Shown: in pieces, positions 30,614 through 38,159 of the stretch
How the letters are laid out: every line of letters begins with the position of its first letter
Numbering within the stretch: the stretch's first letter is position 1
Assembly: GCA_040755695.1 (NCBI GenBank)
Contig: JBFMAK010000001.1
Coordinates: forward strand, 1-64,000
DNA length: 64,000 nt
Direction: 5' to 3'
Origin: Candidatus Diapherotrites archaeon
GTDB lineage: Archaea; Iainarchaeota; Iainarchaeia; Iainarchaeales; 1-14-0-10-31-34
The notes under the pieces: generated by a model
Told to the model about the DNA's origin: nothing
Databases searched by the model: none
The model's input: only the letters and a program-made list of their open reading frames with translations
Program-made: the position numbers and the translations under genes

Positions 30614-30934
30614 ATGCAAGGCATTCAAAATTTAATTGATGAACTCGTGAGCGGGTATATTCAAAGCAAATATGATAGAGAGTATTTGAAGGAAAAAATA
30701 AATGAAATTTTAGAATTTATACTACCAGAGATTGCTATCCTTATTAAGAATAGAAAAGAAAAAGACCCAGTTAAGTTATGGAATGCTGTAAAAGAAGACG
30801 AGAAAATAAAGAATTTATTTAGGAAAACCCTTAAAAAAGTAGAAAGACCTATTGTTATTTATGTTGCAAGTAAATTTGAAAACAATCAATATTTTGGCGT
30901 TAAAATAATTGAAGAGGCTTTAAGATGGAAGTAA
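30614..30934 (+). CDS. Helical protein of unknown function (106 aa)
   Basis: The ATG at 30614, six bases after a GTGA motif, avoids overlap with the previous stop; in-frame ATGs at 30593 and 30599 would overlap it. The product is helical and charged (YLKEKINEILEFILPEIAIL). It lacks Cys and is overlapped at its end by the thioredoxin gene for 10 bases. No family is recognised. Its strict packing within the operon argues that it is real. Confidence 0.6.
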   Translation: MQGIQNLIDELVSGYIQSKYDREYLKEKINEILEFILPEIAILIKNRKEKDPVKLWNAVKEDEKIKNLFRKTLKKVERPIVIYVASKFENNQYFGVKIIEEALRWK

Positions 30935-31197
30935 AGGTTTTGGATTTTACAGGGAAATGGTGTTCAACCTGCATTATTTTAGATGAAATACTAGAATCCG
31001 AAATAATTCCAAAATATAAAAATAGAGTGAAATTTATTAAAATTGACGTTGAGGAAAATGAAAAATTAACAAAGCAATACGAAATTCTTTCTGTGCCAAC
31101 TTTAATTCTTCTGAAAGACAGCAAAAAAATTTGGAGAAAAAGTGGTTCAATATTTAAGGATGAAATAATAAAAGAGTTAGAGAAGACGATAAAATGA
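30925..31197 (+). CDS. Small thioredoxin-like protein
   Basis: The 90-residue thioredoxin fold has the active site WCSTC near residues 12-16, the cis-Pro region VPTLILL near 58-64 and a terminal helix. It is short for thioredoxin, like the archaeal minimal forms. The active-site middle residues S-T differ from the usual G-P, which changes redox potential. It overlaps both neighbours, so expression is coupled with the glutaredoxin that follows. Confidence 0.88.
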   Translation: MEVKVLDFTGKWCSTCIILDEILESEIIPKYKNRVKFIKIDVEENEKLTKQYEILSVPTLILLKDSKKIWRKSGSIFKDEIIKELEKTIK

Positions 31198-31487
31198 ATG
31201 ATGAACTAGAGACTATAAGAAAAAAGAAAATTGCTGAAATGCTTAGTAAAATGAGTAAACCAAAAATTAAAATTTATACAACATCTTCCTGTCCGTATTG
31301 CCACACGGCTAAAGAATTTCTAAAACAAATAGGTGTAAAATTTGAAGAGGTAAATGTAGAATTCAATCAAAAGGCTGCTAATGAAATGATAGAAAAATCA
31401 GGCCAGATGGGGGTTCCTGTTATCGACATAAATAGAACGATTGTTGTTGGTTTCAATAAGGAAGTAATTCTGAAGGCATTGAAATGA
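31194..31487 (+). CDS. Glutaredoxin-like protein
   Basis: The 97-residue protein shows IYTTSSCPYCHTAKEFLKQIG (active site CPYC), then a cis-Pro region GVPVIDINRTIVVGF as in NrdH/glutaredoxin. A 20-residue N-terminal helix precedes the core. The ATGA overlaps with the thioredoxin before it and the methyltransferase after it show tight coupling. Together with the thioredoxin it would form a dithiol relay. Confidence 0.9.
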   Translation: MNDELETIRKKKIAEMLSKMSKPKIKIYTTSSCPYCHTAKEFLKQIGVKFEEVNVEFNQKAANEMIEKSGQMGVPVIDINRTIVVGFNKEVILKALK

Positions 31488-31987
31488 ATGACACAAAATT
31501 GTGCGGGGTTATCTCAAGAAAATTAAATGGTGTAGGCAATCTCTTAGATATTGGTTGCGAGAATGGCTTGGTTAGCTGTTTGGCTAATAAATTAAACAAA
31601 AAAATTATAGGTCTTGACATTTCAGCAAAAGGATTCATCAAAGCACATAACCATTGCAAAAAATTTGAGGCATGTAATTTAATTGATTGTATTAAGGGAA
31701 ATGCTCATAACATGAAAATCTTCAAGAATAGTGAATTTGATGCTATAACTTTAGTTTATGCATTGCATCATATGAACAAACCTGAAATTGTACCAAAAGA
31801 AGCAAAACGTATTTTGAAACCTAATAAAAGAATTATAATGGTCGAACATATTATTAGAAAGAGAAGGAGTAAATGTTATAAGTTTGTAAAAGAAGAAATT
31901 AGTAAGATGTTGGAGAATGTTGGATTTAGAAATACAATTATTCAAAGATCAGAGGAGGATATTATTTTAGTCACAAGCAAAAAATGA
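31484..31987 (+). CDS. Class I SAM-dependent methyltransferase in the ArsR operon
   Basis: The Rossmann motif LLDIGCENGLVSCLANKL is followed by IIGLDIS, a FDAITLVYALHHM motif IV and AKRILKPNKRIIMVEH. At 167 residues it is short. Several cysteines (CGVIS, CENG, CLANK, HCKK, ACNLIDC) are present, more than in ordinary family members. A metalloid methyltransferase would be attractive in this setting, but the ArsM-specific cysteine pattern is not evident, so the substrate is open. Confidence 0.8.
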   Translation: MNDTKLCGVISRKLNGVGNLLDIGCENGLVSCLANKLNKKIIGLDISAKGFIKAHNHCKKFEACNLIDCIKGNAHNMKIFKNSEFDAITLVYALHHMNKPEIVPKEAKRILKPNKRIIMVEHIIRKRRSKCYKFVKEEISKMLENVGFRNTIIQRSEEDIILVTSKK

Positions 31988-31997
31988 GGTTAAGAAT

Positions 31998-32402
31998 ATG
32001 ATTAATGACAAACAAATCATAGAAATTTTGAAGGAATCCAAGGCAATAGCTGTTGTTGGTTGTTCTAGGGATCCAGAAAAGGATGCACACAAGGTTCCAA
32101 AATATCTGAAAGAACACGGTTATAAAATTGTTCCCGTAAATCCATTTGCGGATGAAATTTTGGGCGAAAGAGTTTACAAAACCATATCTGAAATTAAAGA
32201 ACCTATTGACATCATAGATATTTTCAGGCCAAGTGCAGAATGTTTTCAAATTGTAAAAGAAGCTCTTGAACTAAAACCTAAAGTGATATGGATGCAGCTT
32301 GAAATCAAAAACATGGAAGCCGCAAGATTAGCAGAAGGTAGTGGAATTAAAGTTATTATGGATAAATGTATAATGATTGAACATAAACGTTTAATCAAAT
32401 AA
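31998..32402 (+). CDS. CoA-binding Rossmann domain protein
   Basis: The 134-residue protein matches the stand-alone CoA-binding family: IAVVGCSRDPEKDAHKVPKYLKEHGYKIVPVNP, DIIDIFRPSAECFQIV and KVIWMQLEIKN, ending with a conserved Cys (DKCIMIEH). Related proteins bind CoA and may be regulated through CoA thiolation. It is the last gene of the ArsR operon. Confidence 0.88.
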   Translation: MINDKQIIEILKESKAIAVVGCSRDPEKDAHKVPKYLKEHGYKIVPVNPFADEILGERVYKTISEIKEPIDIIDIFRPSAECFQIVKEALELKPKVIWMQLEIKNMEAARLAEGSGIKVIMDKCIMIEHKRLIK

Positions 32403-32472
32403 TGATTATGAACGCTTACATAGAAAAATTTGTAAGATTTTGTGATCGATTTCAGAAAAAAGTTTTAGAAAT

Positions 32473-33045
32473 TCAGAACACTTGAATTAAAGGCTTAGGC
32501 CTCTTCCTTAGAATCCAAAAAGAGAAAAAGGAAAAAAACAAAGTCATTGCAATTGTTGCTGGGAACATAAAGGAAAGAGCCAAATAAGGCATTGGAGGAT
32601 TGGTGCTTAACACATAATCAGAGAAATCAAATACCAAAAACAGAATTAAGGTAATAATCAAAAAAATTTTTTTTGCTTCAATTTTATTTAAGAGAATGAA
32701 TTGCTCTGCGAAAAGAAGGATATGAGAAACAAAAAGCACTGAGTAAAGAAAAGAGGCTTCAGGAGTAAAATAAAACCAATTATACTTCAATAAAACGAAT
32801 ACAGTCCAGAAAGCATACTTTAATGCAAAAGCAAACGAAAAGAAATAAAACCACTGAAAATTCTTTTTGAACTTAATTCCAATTAATGTTACTGCAAATA
32901 AGAGTGCTGCAAGAGGACAATCAGGGACAAAAACCCAGAGAAAAAGATTTGTGTTCATTAACTGCTGCCAATAATAGAAAAAAACCCCATAAATAAATCC
33001 AATCAAATTGCCTATTACTATAACCCAGAAAAAATTCCTGTTCAC
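32473..33045 (-). CDS. DUF1405 family membrane protein
   Basis: The 190-residue protein has about six membrane helices and the DUF1405 signature at the start: FFWVIVIGNLIGFIYGVFFYYWQQL and VFVPDCPLAALLF. The family is known from Bacillus (YpjA) and many archaea, without known function. It stands alone with short flanking gaps. Confidence 0.85.
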   Translation of the reverse strand: MNRNFFWVIVIGNLIGFIYGVFFYYWQQLMNTNLFLWVFVPDCPLAALLFAVTLIGIKFKKNFQWFYFFSFAFALKYAFWTVFVLLKYNWFYFTPEASFLYSVLFVSHILLFAEQFILLNKIEAKKIFLIITLILFLVFDFSDYVLSTNPPMPYLALSFMFPATIAMTLFFSFFSFWILRKRPKPLIQVF

Positions 33046-33084
33046 ACAAAAAAAGAGAGGGAAAAAGAAAATAAATCAGACTGG

Positions 33085-33870
33085 TTATCCTGTTTTTAAT
33101 GGAATTTTTTTGATTTCATGTATTCCTGTGCCGGGAATTCTTCTTATCCTAAAATAGCACCTGGCCTTTTTTGGAATATTGCCGCCTCTCCCATAATAAT
33201 CGCTAATGATTTTTTTTATCTTTAAAACATCTTCTGCAAAAACTTTCGTGAAAACAGCCCCTTCAGGTTTCAATAATGTAAAATACTTGTAAAGAACTCT
33301 TTTAGTAAAATCAGAATATCTCAACGGCCCCATAAAATCGACTATTATGTCATAATACTTTTTGCTTGAAAAATTTTCAATAACGCCAACCTTGTATTCA
33401 TTTATTTCTTTTGAACGCCTTTCAACTTCTTTTAGCTCGTTGTATTGTGCTTCAATCAATTCTTTTTTTCTTCTGAAAGGAATTTCGCCAGAGTTCTTGA
33501 TCAAATTCATGGCTCTCTTTTTTGGCTGGAGGAGGACAGGGCTTATCGGATTCAGGGCAGTCACGAAAACTTTTGAGCCAAAATACTTCTTCAAGTCAGA
33601 AGAGACCCCCAAATATCCCGCTCCTGAATCAAGAACGAAAAGGCGCCCCTTTCTTTTAAGCATTGAGCCGACTGCCTTTTTAATATCAAAAGATTCCTCG
33701 TTTATAATTGATTGAAAATCCCTGTTTTTCGGGTAAGTACTAAAAGCAAGGAACTTCTTTCTATGCCCTCTAATTTTATTTGCAGTTAATTTTCTTTGTT
33801 CTTCCAGGAGAGTTCTCTTAAGCCATGAGCCGTATCTCCTGTCTATTCTGCCATTAATTCTCTTCTTCAT
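33085..33870 (-). CDS. Methyltransferase-like Rossmann protein (261 aa)
   Basis: A basic N-terminal third (RIDRRYGSWLKRTLLEEQRKL) precedes a Rossmann core with FVLDSGAGYLGVSSDLKKYF as motif I and YYDIIVDFMGPLRYSDFT plus LKPEGAVFTKVF as later motifs. The SAM-binding glycine pattern is weaker than usual. A lysine- and arginine-rich surface would suit nucleic-acid binding. The family is not recognised. Confidence 0.6.
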   Translation of the reverse strand: MKKRINGRIDRRYGSWLKRTLLEEQRKLTANKIRGHRKKFLAFSTYPKNRDFQSIINEESFDIKKAVGSMLKRKGRLFVLDSGAGYLGVSSDLKKYFGSKVFVTALNPISPVLLQPKKRAMNLIKNSGEIPFRRKKELIEAQYNELKEVERRSKEINEYKVGVIENFSSKKYYDIIVDFMGPLRYSDFTKRVLYKYFTLLKPEGAVFTKVFAEDVLKIKKIISDYYGRGGNIPKKARCYFRIRRIPGTGIHEIKKIPLKTG

Positions 33871-33918
33871 AATACAAAAAAGAAAGAAAAAGAAAATAAA
33901 CCAATTGCTGGGTTTTGA

Positions 33919-34686
33919 TCATTTGATGCAAACGTACTGGCGGAAATCTGCGTTCGGGTTGTCTCCTTTTTTGTAATCAGAAAATTTTTCAATTTTATTG
34001 AATCCTGCTTCCTTGAGCAAATTCAAAAGCTCATTTCTTTTGAAGGGGTATACAATAAGATAAGCTTTTTTTCCTGTTCTTTCGTCCGTATATTGCATTC
34101 TAACCTTATTCTCGGAAATTTCGATTGGCTCTCCGTGGACTTCGTTGCCGCAGTAAACGTATTTTTTGGAATAATTAAATTTTCCTTCTTTCAGTATCTC
34201 TTTTCTTTTGTCCAGCACATATTGGTAGTTTCTCTCGTCGATAATCAGGACCCCTTTTTTTCTCAAAATAAAAAAGAAATTTTTGAGTGTTTTGAGTTGA
34301 TCCGCCTTTTTGAATAAATAAGTTAATGAATTCCCAAGACATAAGACAGCATCAAAGCTCTCTTGCTTAAAGTGCTCTTCAAGTTCGCGCCAGTCTAACT
34401 CAGTAATGTTTAATGTTACGCCTTCCAGTACTGCATTTTTTTGTGCTTTTTCTATAAACAACTTATCTATGTCATTAGATACAACTTCAAAGCCATTTTT
34501 TATCAAATAAATAGAATCTGCTCCCTCGCCCAGAGAAGAATCAAAGACTTTTTTGCATTTAAATTCTTTTAATTTATTGAAAAGGAATCCTCTCTCGCCT
34601 TCTCTTCGTTTCTTCCAGTCAATGAAGTCGCCCCACATTTTAATTAAGGCCTTTGAATTATAATTCTCTGGATAATCAAGAACCAT
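33919..34686 (-). CDS. Class I SAM-dependent methyltransferase (255 aa)
   Basis: SAM motif I reads VFDSSLGEGADSIYLIKNGFE, with the acidic VVSNDID in motif II and the catalytic region FDAVLCLGNSLTYL, typical of small-molecule N-methyltransferases such as the glycine/sarcosine group. The C-terminal part has the usual KRNELLNLLKEAGF. The gene stands divergently to nurA. The substrate is unknown. Confidence 0.82.
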   Translation of the reverse strand: MVLDYPENYNSKALIKMWGDFIDWKKRREGERGFLFNKLKEFKCKKVFDSSLGEGADSIYLIKNGFEVVSNDIDKLFIEKAQKNAVLEGVTLNITELDWRELEEHFKQESFDAVLCLGNSLTYLFKKADQLKTLKNFFFILRKKGVLIIDERNYQYVLDKRKEILKEGKFNYSKKYVYCGNEVHGEPIEISENKVRMQYTDERTGKKAYLIVYPFKRNELLNLLKEAGFNKIEKFSDYKKGDNPNADFRQYVCIK

Positions 34687-34810
34687 ACTTAATTATGGCT
34701 TCCAAGTTTTTAATAGCTTTGCATTGATGGTTTGGTTCAATTTAAGGAAGAATTCACAGGCACTCAACCCCAGCAATTATTTAAAAATCGTTCAATTCTT
34801 CTTTCATTAT

Positions 34811-35911
34811 ATGAACGTGAATTCATTGATTTCAGAGGCTGTTGCTGCAATAAAAGAGGCTGAAGGCAGAAAAAGGCTTACAGCAAAGAAATTAGCTGAA
34901 TTGAAGAATGCTTCACTCAAAAAATTTGATTCAAATGAGCTATTGGAAGAAGAATTCTGCTTTAAAACAAAGAAAAAGGAATTGAACGAAAGGGTTGCCG
35001 GCGTTGATTCAGGATTTGCAGGAAAAAGAATGCATTCAATTGACATAATTTTAGTGAAAACAGTAGGAGCAATATTTGACTTCGAGAAAAACAAGCTCAA
35101 GAAAGCCCAGTATCATCCTGCACCCTCACAATTTCCTATTCCATTCATCTCCTCAAATGTATTGGAGAACGACGAATTCCAGTGCAATAAATCCTTGCTC
35201 AGGCTGAAAGAAGAGATTGAGTGCGCAAAAAAAATAATTTCAGACTTTAAGCCCAAATTTTGTTTTCTGGACGGAAGCATTATACCCCAGCACGCAGACA
35301 AGCCAAGGGCTGACTCAAAATTATGCTCTTCCTACAAACAGTTAACTGAATTGTACGAGCAATTATACCAGACAGCAGAAAAAAATTCCTGCTCGCTAAT
35401 TGCAACAGTGGAAGACTCAAGGGGCTCAAGGTTCAGGAGCATAATGCAGAAGGAAATACTCGAAAAAGAAAAAATAGTTGAAGGCAGTGCACTTGAAAAC
35501 TACTTTGACTCAAGCCTTTTAGGATACATCCTGGAAAAAAATGAGAGGAGCTTCTGCTTCAATTACTCCACTTCAGCAAAAGAGCACCCTATACTGAACG
35601 ACTTCACAAAGAAATGGGCTGAGAGAGTGAAGGTATTCTACCTCAAGCCAACAGAATACGACAGGCCTTTAAGAATTGAATTCCTGCATAACGGAAGGAA
35701 CATCACGGAATACTGCAACGAAATTGCCTCTGTTTCCTTGACGCTTTCTTCACTGCACAAGGAATACGCTTTCCCCTCAGTTCTAATAGAAGCAGACCTC
35801 AGGGCAAGGCTTAAAAGCAATGAAATAGAAATACTTTTTAACAAAATCGCAGACAAATTAGGTAGAGAGAACGCCTATCTGGCACTCAGAAGAGAAATCA
35901 GGCCGTTCTGA
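34811..35911 (+). CDS. nurA: NurA-domain nuclease
   Basis: This 5'-3' nuclease partners with HerA in archaeal DNA end resection. The ATG at 34811 (MNVNSLISEAV) is preferred; the longer frame from 34724 adds a stretch with no matching character. Visible motifs are VAGVDSGFAGKRM with the first metal-binding Asp and FLDGSIIPQ with the second, and a C-terminal IEADLRARL. HerA lies 2.2 kb downstream on the same strand, separated by VapBC, HAD and zinc-ribbon genes, instead of being adjacent as in most archaea. Confidence 0.85.
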   Translation: MNVNSLISEAVAAIKEAEGRKRLTAKKLAELKNASLKKFDSNELLEEEFCFKTKKKELNERVAGVDSGFAGKRMHSIDIILVKTVGAIFDFEKNKLKKAQYHPAPSQFPIPFISSNVLENDEFQCNKSLLRLKEEIECAKKIISDFKPKFCFLDGSIIPQHADKPRADSKLCSSYKQLTELYEQLYQTAEKNSCSLIATVEDSRGSRFRSIMQKEILEKEKIVEGSALENYFDSSLLGYILEKNERSFCFNYSTSAKEHPILNDFTKKWAERVKVFYLKPTEYDRPLRIEFLHNGRNITEYCNEIASVSLTLSSLHKEYAFPSVLIEADLRARLKSNEIEILFNKIADKLGRENAYLALRREIRPF

Positions 35912-35994
35912 AAAAGGGGGAAATTGGTAAAAAAACAATATTTTTGGCAAAATTTATAAATTTTTGCTAATATGATATTTTTTGGGTGAAACAA

Positions 35995-36231
35995 ATGGTT
36001 TATGTAAACCTTGACAAACTGGGAAAAATATATTTTCCAAAAATATTAAGAAAAAAAATGAAATCAAAAGAATTTATTGCATTAGTGCTACCAGATGGTG
36101 ATATAGTGTTGCACAAATTAGAGAAATCAAAAGACCCTTTGAAAGAATTCCAGAAACTGCCAAAAATTTCAAAGTCATTAAAGCAAGTCAGAAAAGAAAT
36201 TCTTGAAGAGGCAATGAAAGAAGTGGGCTGA
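35995..36231 (+). CDS. vapB: AbrB-type antitoxin (VapB)
   Basis: The ATG at 35995 follows GGGTGA by seven bases; an in-frame GTG at 35986 is less likely. The N-terminal half has the swapped-hairpin pattern YVNLDKLGKIYFPKILRKKM, and the C-terminal half is helical and basic, suited to wrapping a toxin. It ends one base before the PIN gene. Such pairs autoregulate by binding their own promoter; a TATA-like TTTATAAAT lies at about 35953-35961. Confidence 0.8.
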   Translation: MVYVNLDKLGKIYFPKILRKKMKSKEFIALVLPDGDIVLHKLEKSKDPLKEFQKLPKISKSLKQVRKEILEEAMKEVG

Positions 36232-36606
36232 ATGTACGCAGAAACAGACTTTTTTCTTGCACTAATAAAAAAAGAAGACAGGCTTAAAAGAAAGGCTGAA
36301 GAAATCTATGAGAAATACAGAAAACAGATTTGGACTTCCGTTTTATCATTGCAAGAACTAATGCTTTACTTTCACAGAGAAAAACTTGAAGCCGTTTCAT
36401 TGATTGAAAAATTAATCAATCTTGTAGAAATAAAGCCCCTTAATTTAACTAAAGAAGACTGCCTTACTGCATCATATTTAGCCAAAAAATATAATTTAAC
36501 GCCGTTCGATTCACTTCATGCAGTAATTAGCCAAGGAGATACCATAATAAGCTCTGATGCAGTTTATGATAAAATAGGGCTGAAAAGAATAAAATTAGAA
36601 GAATAA
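36232..36606 (+). CDS. vapC: PIN-domain toxin (VapC)
   Basis: The 124-residue PIN ribonuclease fold has the first acidic residue in MYAETDFFLALI, a middle Glu (SLQELML), the Asp in TPFDSLHAVIS and the last Asp in IISSDAVYD. VapC toxins cleave tRNA or rRNA when freed from VapB. The ATG directly follows the VapB stop. All four acidic positions appear intact. Confidence 0.88.
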   Translation: MYAETDFFLALIKKEDRLKRKAEEIYEKYRKQIWTSVLSLQELMLYFHREKLEAVSLIEKLINLVEIKPLNLTKEDCLTASYLAKKYNLTPFDSLHAVISQGDTIISSDAVYDKIGLKRIKLEE

Positions 36607-36616
36607 TGGTTTTTTT

Positions 36617-37105
36617 ATGGATAAAAAAACATTAACCAAAAAAACACTATTGCTTGCAATAGGAATAATTTTCTTGTATATTGCAATCGATTCAAAATTA
36701 TTTTTTTTATTCAAAGGAATTTTTAATTCAATAAAAGAATTTGTTTTTCCTTCAAATTATTTGGAATATTTTATTGTAGCGATTTTTTTGTTGTTTCTAA
36801 TAGCATTTTTTCTTAAATTAAAAAAAATTATTTCAGAGGAAACCTACAAAAAAATAGATTTTTTTTATAAAAGCCACACCAGATCAATGCATTGCTATAT
36901 ATTTCTTTTATATTGTGCAATAATTGTTGGGCTTGTAATTTTTTCAACTAGTTATATGACAAATTATCCATCTGACATCCATCTAATTAGTGAAGAGTAT
37001 CCTTTGATTTTTGTTCCAACAATAATTTCTTTATGGTTTATTAATAAAGCAATTCCTTTCATAGATTTTATTGTAGAATTAAGAATGAAAAGGTACGAGG
37101 GATAA
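36617..37105 (+). CDS. Multi-pass membrane protein of unknown function (162 aa)
   Basis: Four hydrophobic helices (about 12-32, 48-66, 92-112, 128-150) are joined by basic loops. It follows VapC by 10 bases and precedes the HAD gene by one base, so it could be read from either promoter. No family is recognised. Base composition is very AT-rich compared with neighbours such as HerA. Confidence 0.6.
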   Translation: MDKKTLTKKTLLLAIGIIFLYIAIDSKLFFLFKGIFNSIKEFVFPSNYLEYFIVAIFLLFLIAFFLKLKKIISEETYKKIDFFYKSHTRSMHCYIFLLYCAIIVGLVIFSTSYMTNYPSDIHLISEEYPLIFVPTIISLWFINKAIPFIDFIVELRMKRYEG

Positions 37106-37106
37106 A

Positions 37107-37787
37107 ATGAACAACAACAAAATAGAAGGAAAAACACTGGTTTTTGATTTATGGGGAACAGTTGCTTTGGGTGAAGAGGCAACGCATTTGTTTGAGAGAA
37201 TACAGCAAAGGCTTGGATTAAACGAATTGACCCATCAGGAATTCACTGACGGCCTCGAAAAATCAATTATGACTAAAAAATTTGAGACAGAAAAAGAAAT
37301 GATGAAGGCAGTATGCGACTACTTCTCAATTATTCCAGCAGACATTACAGTCAACGACCTAATCCTTCTAATCAGAAGAAACGACAACCTAAGCAAACCT
37401 TACGACGACGCAGTAAAAACAATTCAGGAACTGGATTTCAAGTCAAAAATAGGGCTTATCTCAAACACAACCTGCTTTGGGCCAAAAAAATTACTGCAAA
37501 AATTCAGCTTGGACAAATACTTCAAGGGAAAGGTTTTCTCTTTTGAGGTTGGCCTTCTTAAACCGAACCCGAAAATATTCAAGCTCGCATTAAGCAAGCT
37601 TGACTCAAAGCCAAAAGACACAATAATGATTGGAGACTCACTAAAAAAAGACATTATCCCAGCAAAAAACTTAGGCATGAAAACTATATTGGTGGACAGA
37701 AACAAGAAATACCCCCAAGTAAAAGAAGCAGACGCAACAATCAATTCCCTGAATGAATTGAATGCACTGCTGGAGACAGAAAAATGA
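37107..37787 (+). CDS. HAD-superfamily hydrolase
   Basis: The catalytic motif I LVFDLWGTV has the nucleophile Asp but Trp in place of the usual acid-base Asp, as in some HAD phosphatase-like or dehalogenase-like proteins. Motif II is LISNTT. Motif III/IV includes LKPNPKIFKLAL, then IMIGDSLKKDIIPAKNLGMKTILV. Cap helices lie at 20-90. The altered acid-base residue makes phosphatase activity uncertain. It overlaps the zinc-ribbon gene by 4 bases. Confidence 0.85.
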   Translation: MNNNKIEGKTLVFDLWGTVALGEEATHLFERIQQRLGLNELTHQEFTDGLEKSIMTKKFETEKEMMKAVCDYFSIIPADITVNDLILLIRRNDNLSKPYDDAVKTIQELDFKSKIGLISNTTCFGPKKLLQKFSLDKYFKGKVFSFEVGLLKPNPKIFKLALSKLDSKPKDTIMIGDSLKKDIIPAKNLGMKTILVDRNKKYPQVKEADATINSLNELNALLETEK

Positions 37788-37999
37788 ATAAAAAGAAGGA
37801 AGACTTCTTCAAGTTCTGCCCCAACTGCGGTTCAAGAAAAGTTCGCCTCACAAGGCTCATAGCAGATGTAGTGCTCGCAGACTTCAAGTTCTATGAATGC
37901 GAGAACTGCAAGTGGAGGGGCACACCCCTTGAAGGCACAGAAGAATTTATAAAAAAATTCAAGCAAAAAATTAATGCAAAAAACAAAAAAAGGAAGTGA
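37784..37999 (+). CDS. Small zinc-ribbon protein (71 aa)
   Basis: Two knuckles, FCPNCGSRKVRL and YECENCKWRG, form a zinc ribbon of the TFIIS/TFIIB-like type. A Lys-rich tail suits RNA or DNA contact. It is coupled to the HAD gene by an ATGA overlap. Function is unknown. Confidence 0.8.
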   Translation: MNKKKEDFFKFCPNCGSRKVRLTRLIADVVLADFKFYECENCKWRGTPLEGTEEFIKKFKQKINAKNKKRK

Positions 38000-38004
38000 A
38001 AAAA

Positions 38005-38124
38005 ATGAGAAGGGCAAGAAGAGCAAAAATTCCGAGAAAAATAGGAGAATTCACTTTACAACATTTAGGACCAAAAAAAAGAGGAAAAAGAAAAATCATA
38101 TCAACATTTGACTCAAAATTATAA
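38005..38124 (+). CDS. Very basic 39-residue peptide upstream of HerA
   Basis: An ATG at 38005, five bases after the zinc-ribbon stop, opens a 39-codon frame: MRRARRAKIPRKIGEF, then KKRGKRKI. Twelve or more residues are Arg or Lys. It could be a nucleic-acid-binding micro-protein. Its position within a continuous operon leading to herA supports reality; no relatives are known to me. Confidence 0.45.
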   Translation: MRRARRAKIPRKIGEFTLQHLGPKKRGKRKIISTFDSKL

Positions 38125-38159
38125 AACAAATTATTAATTCGCTTGAAGTGAAAAATTTA

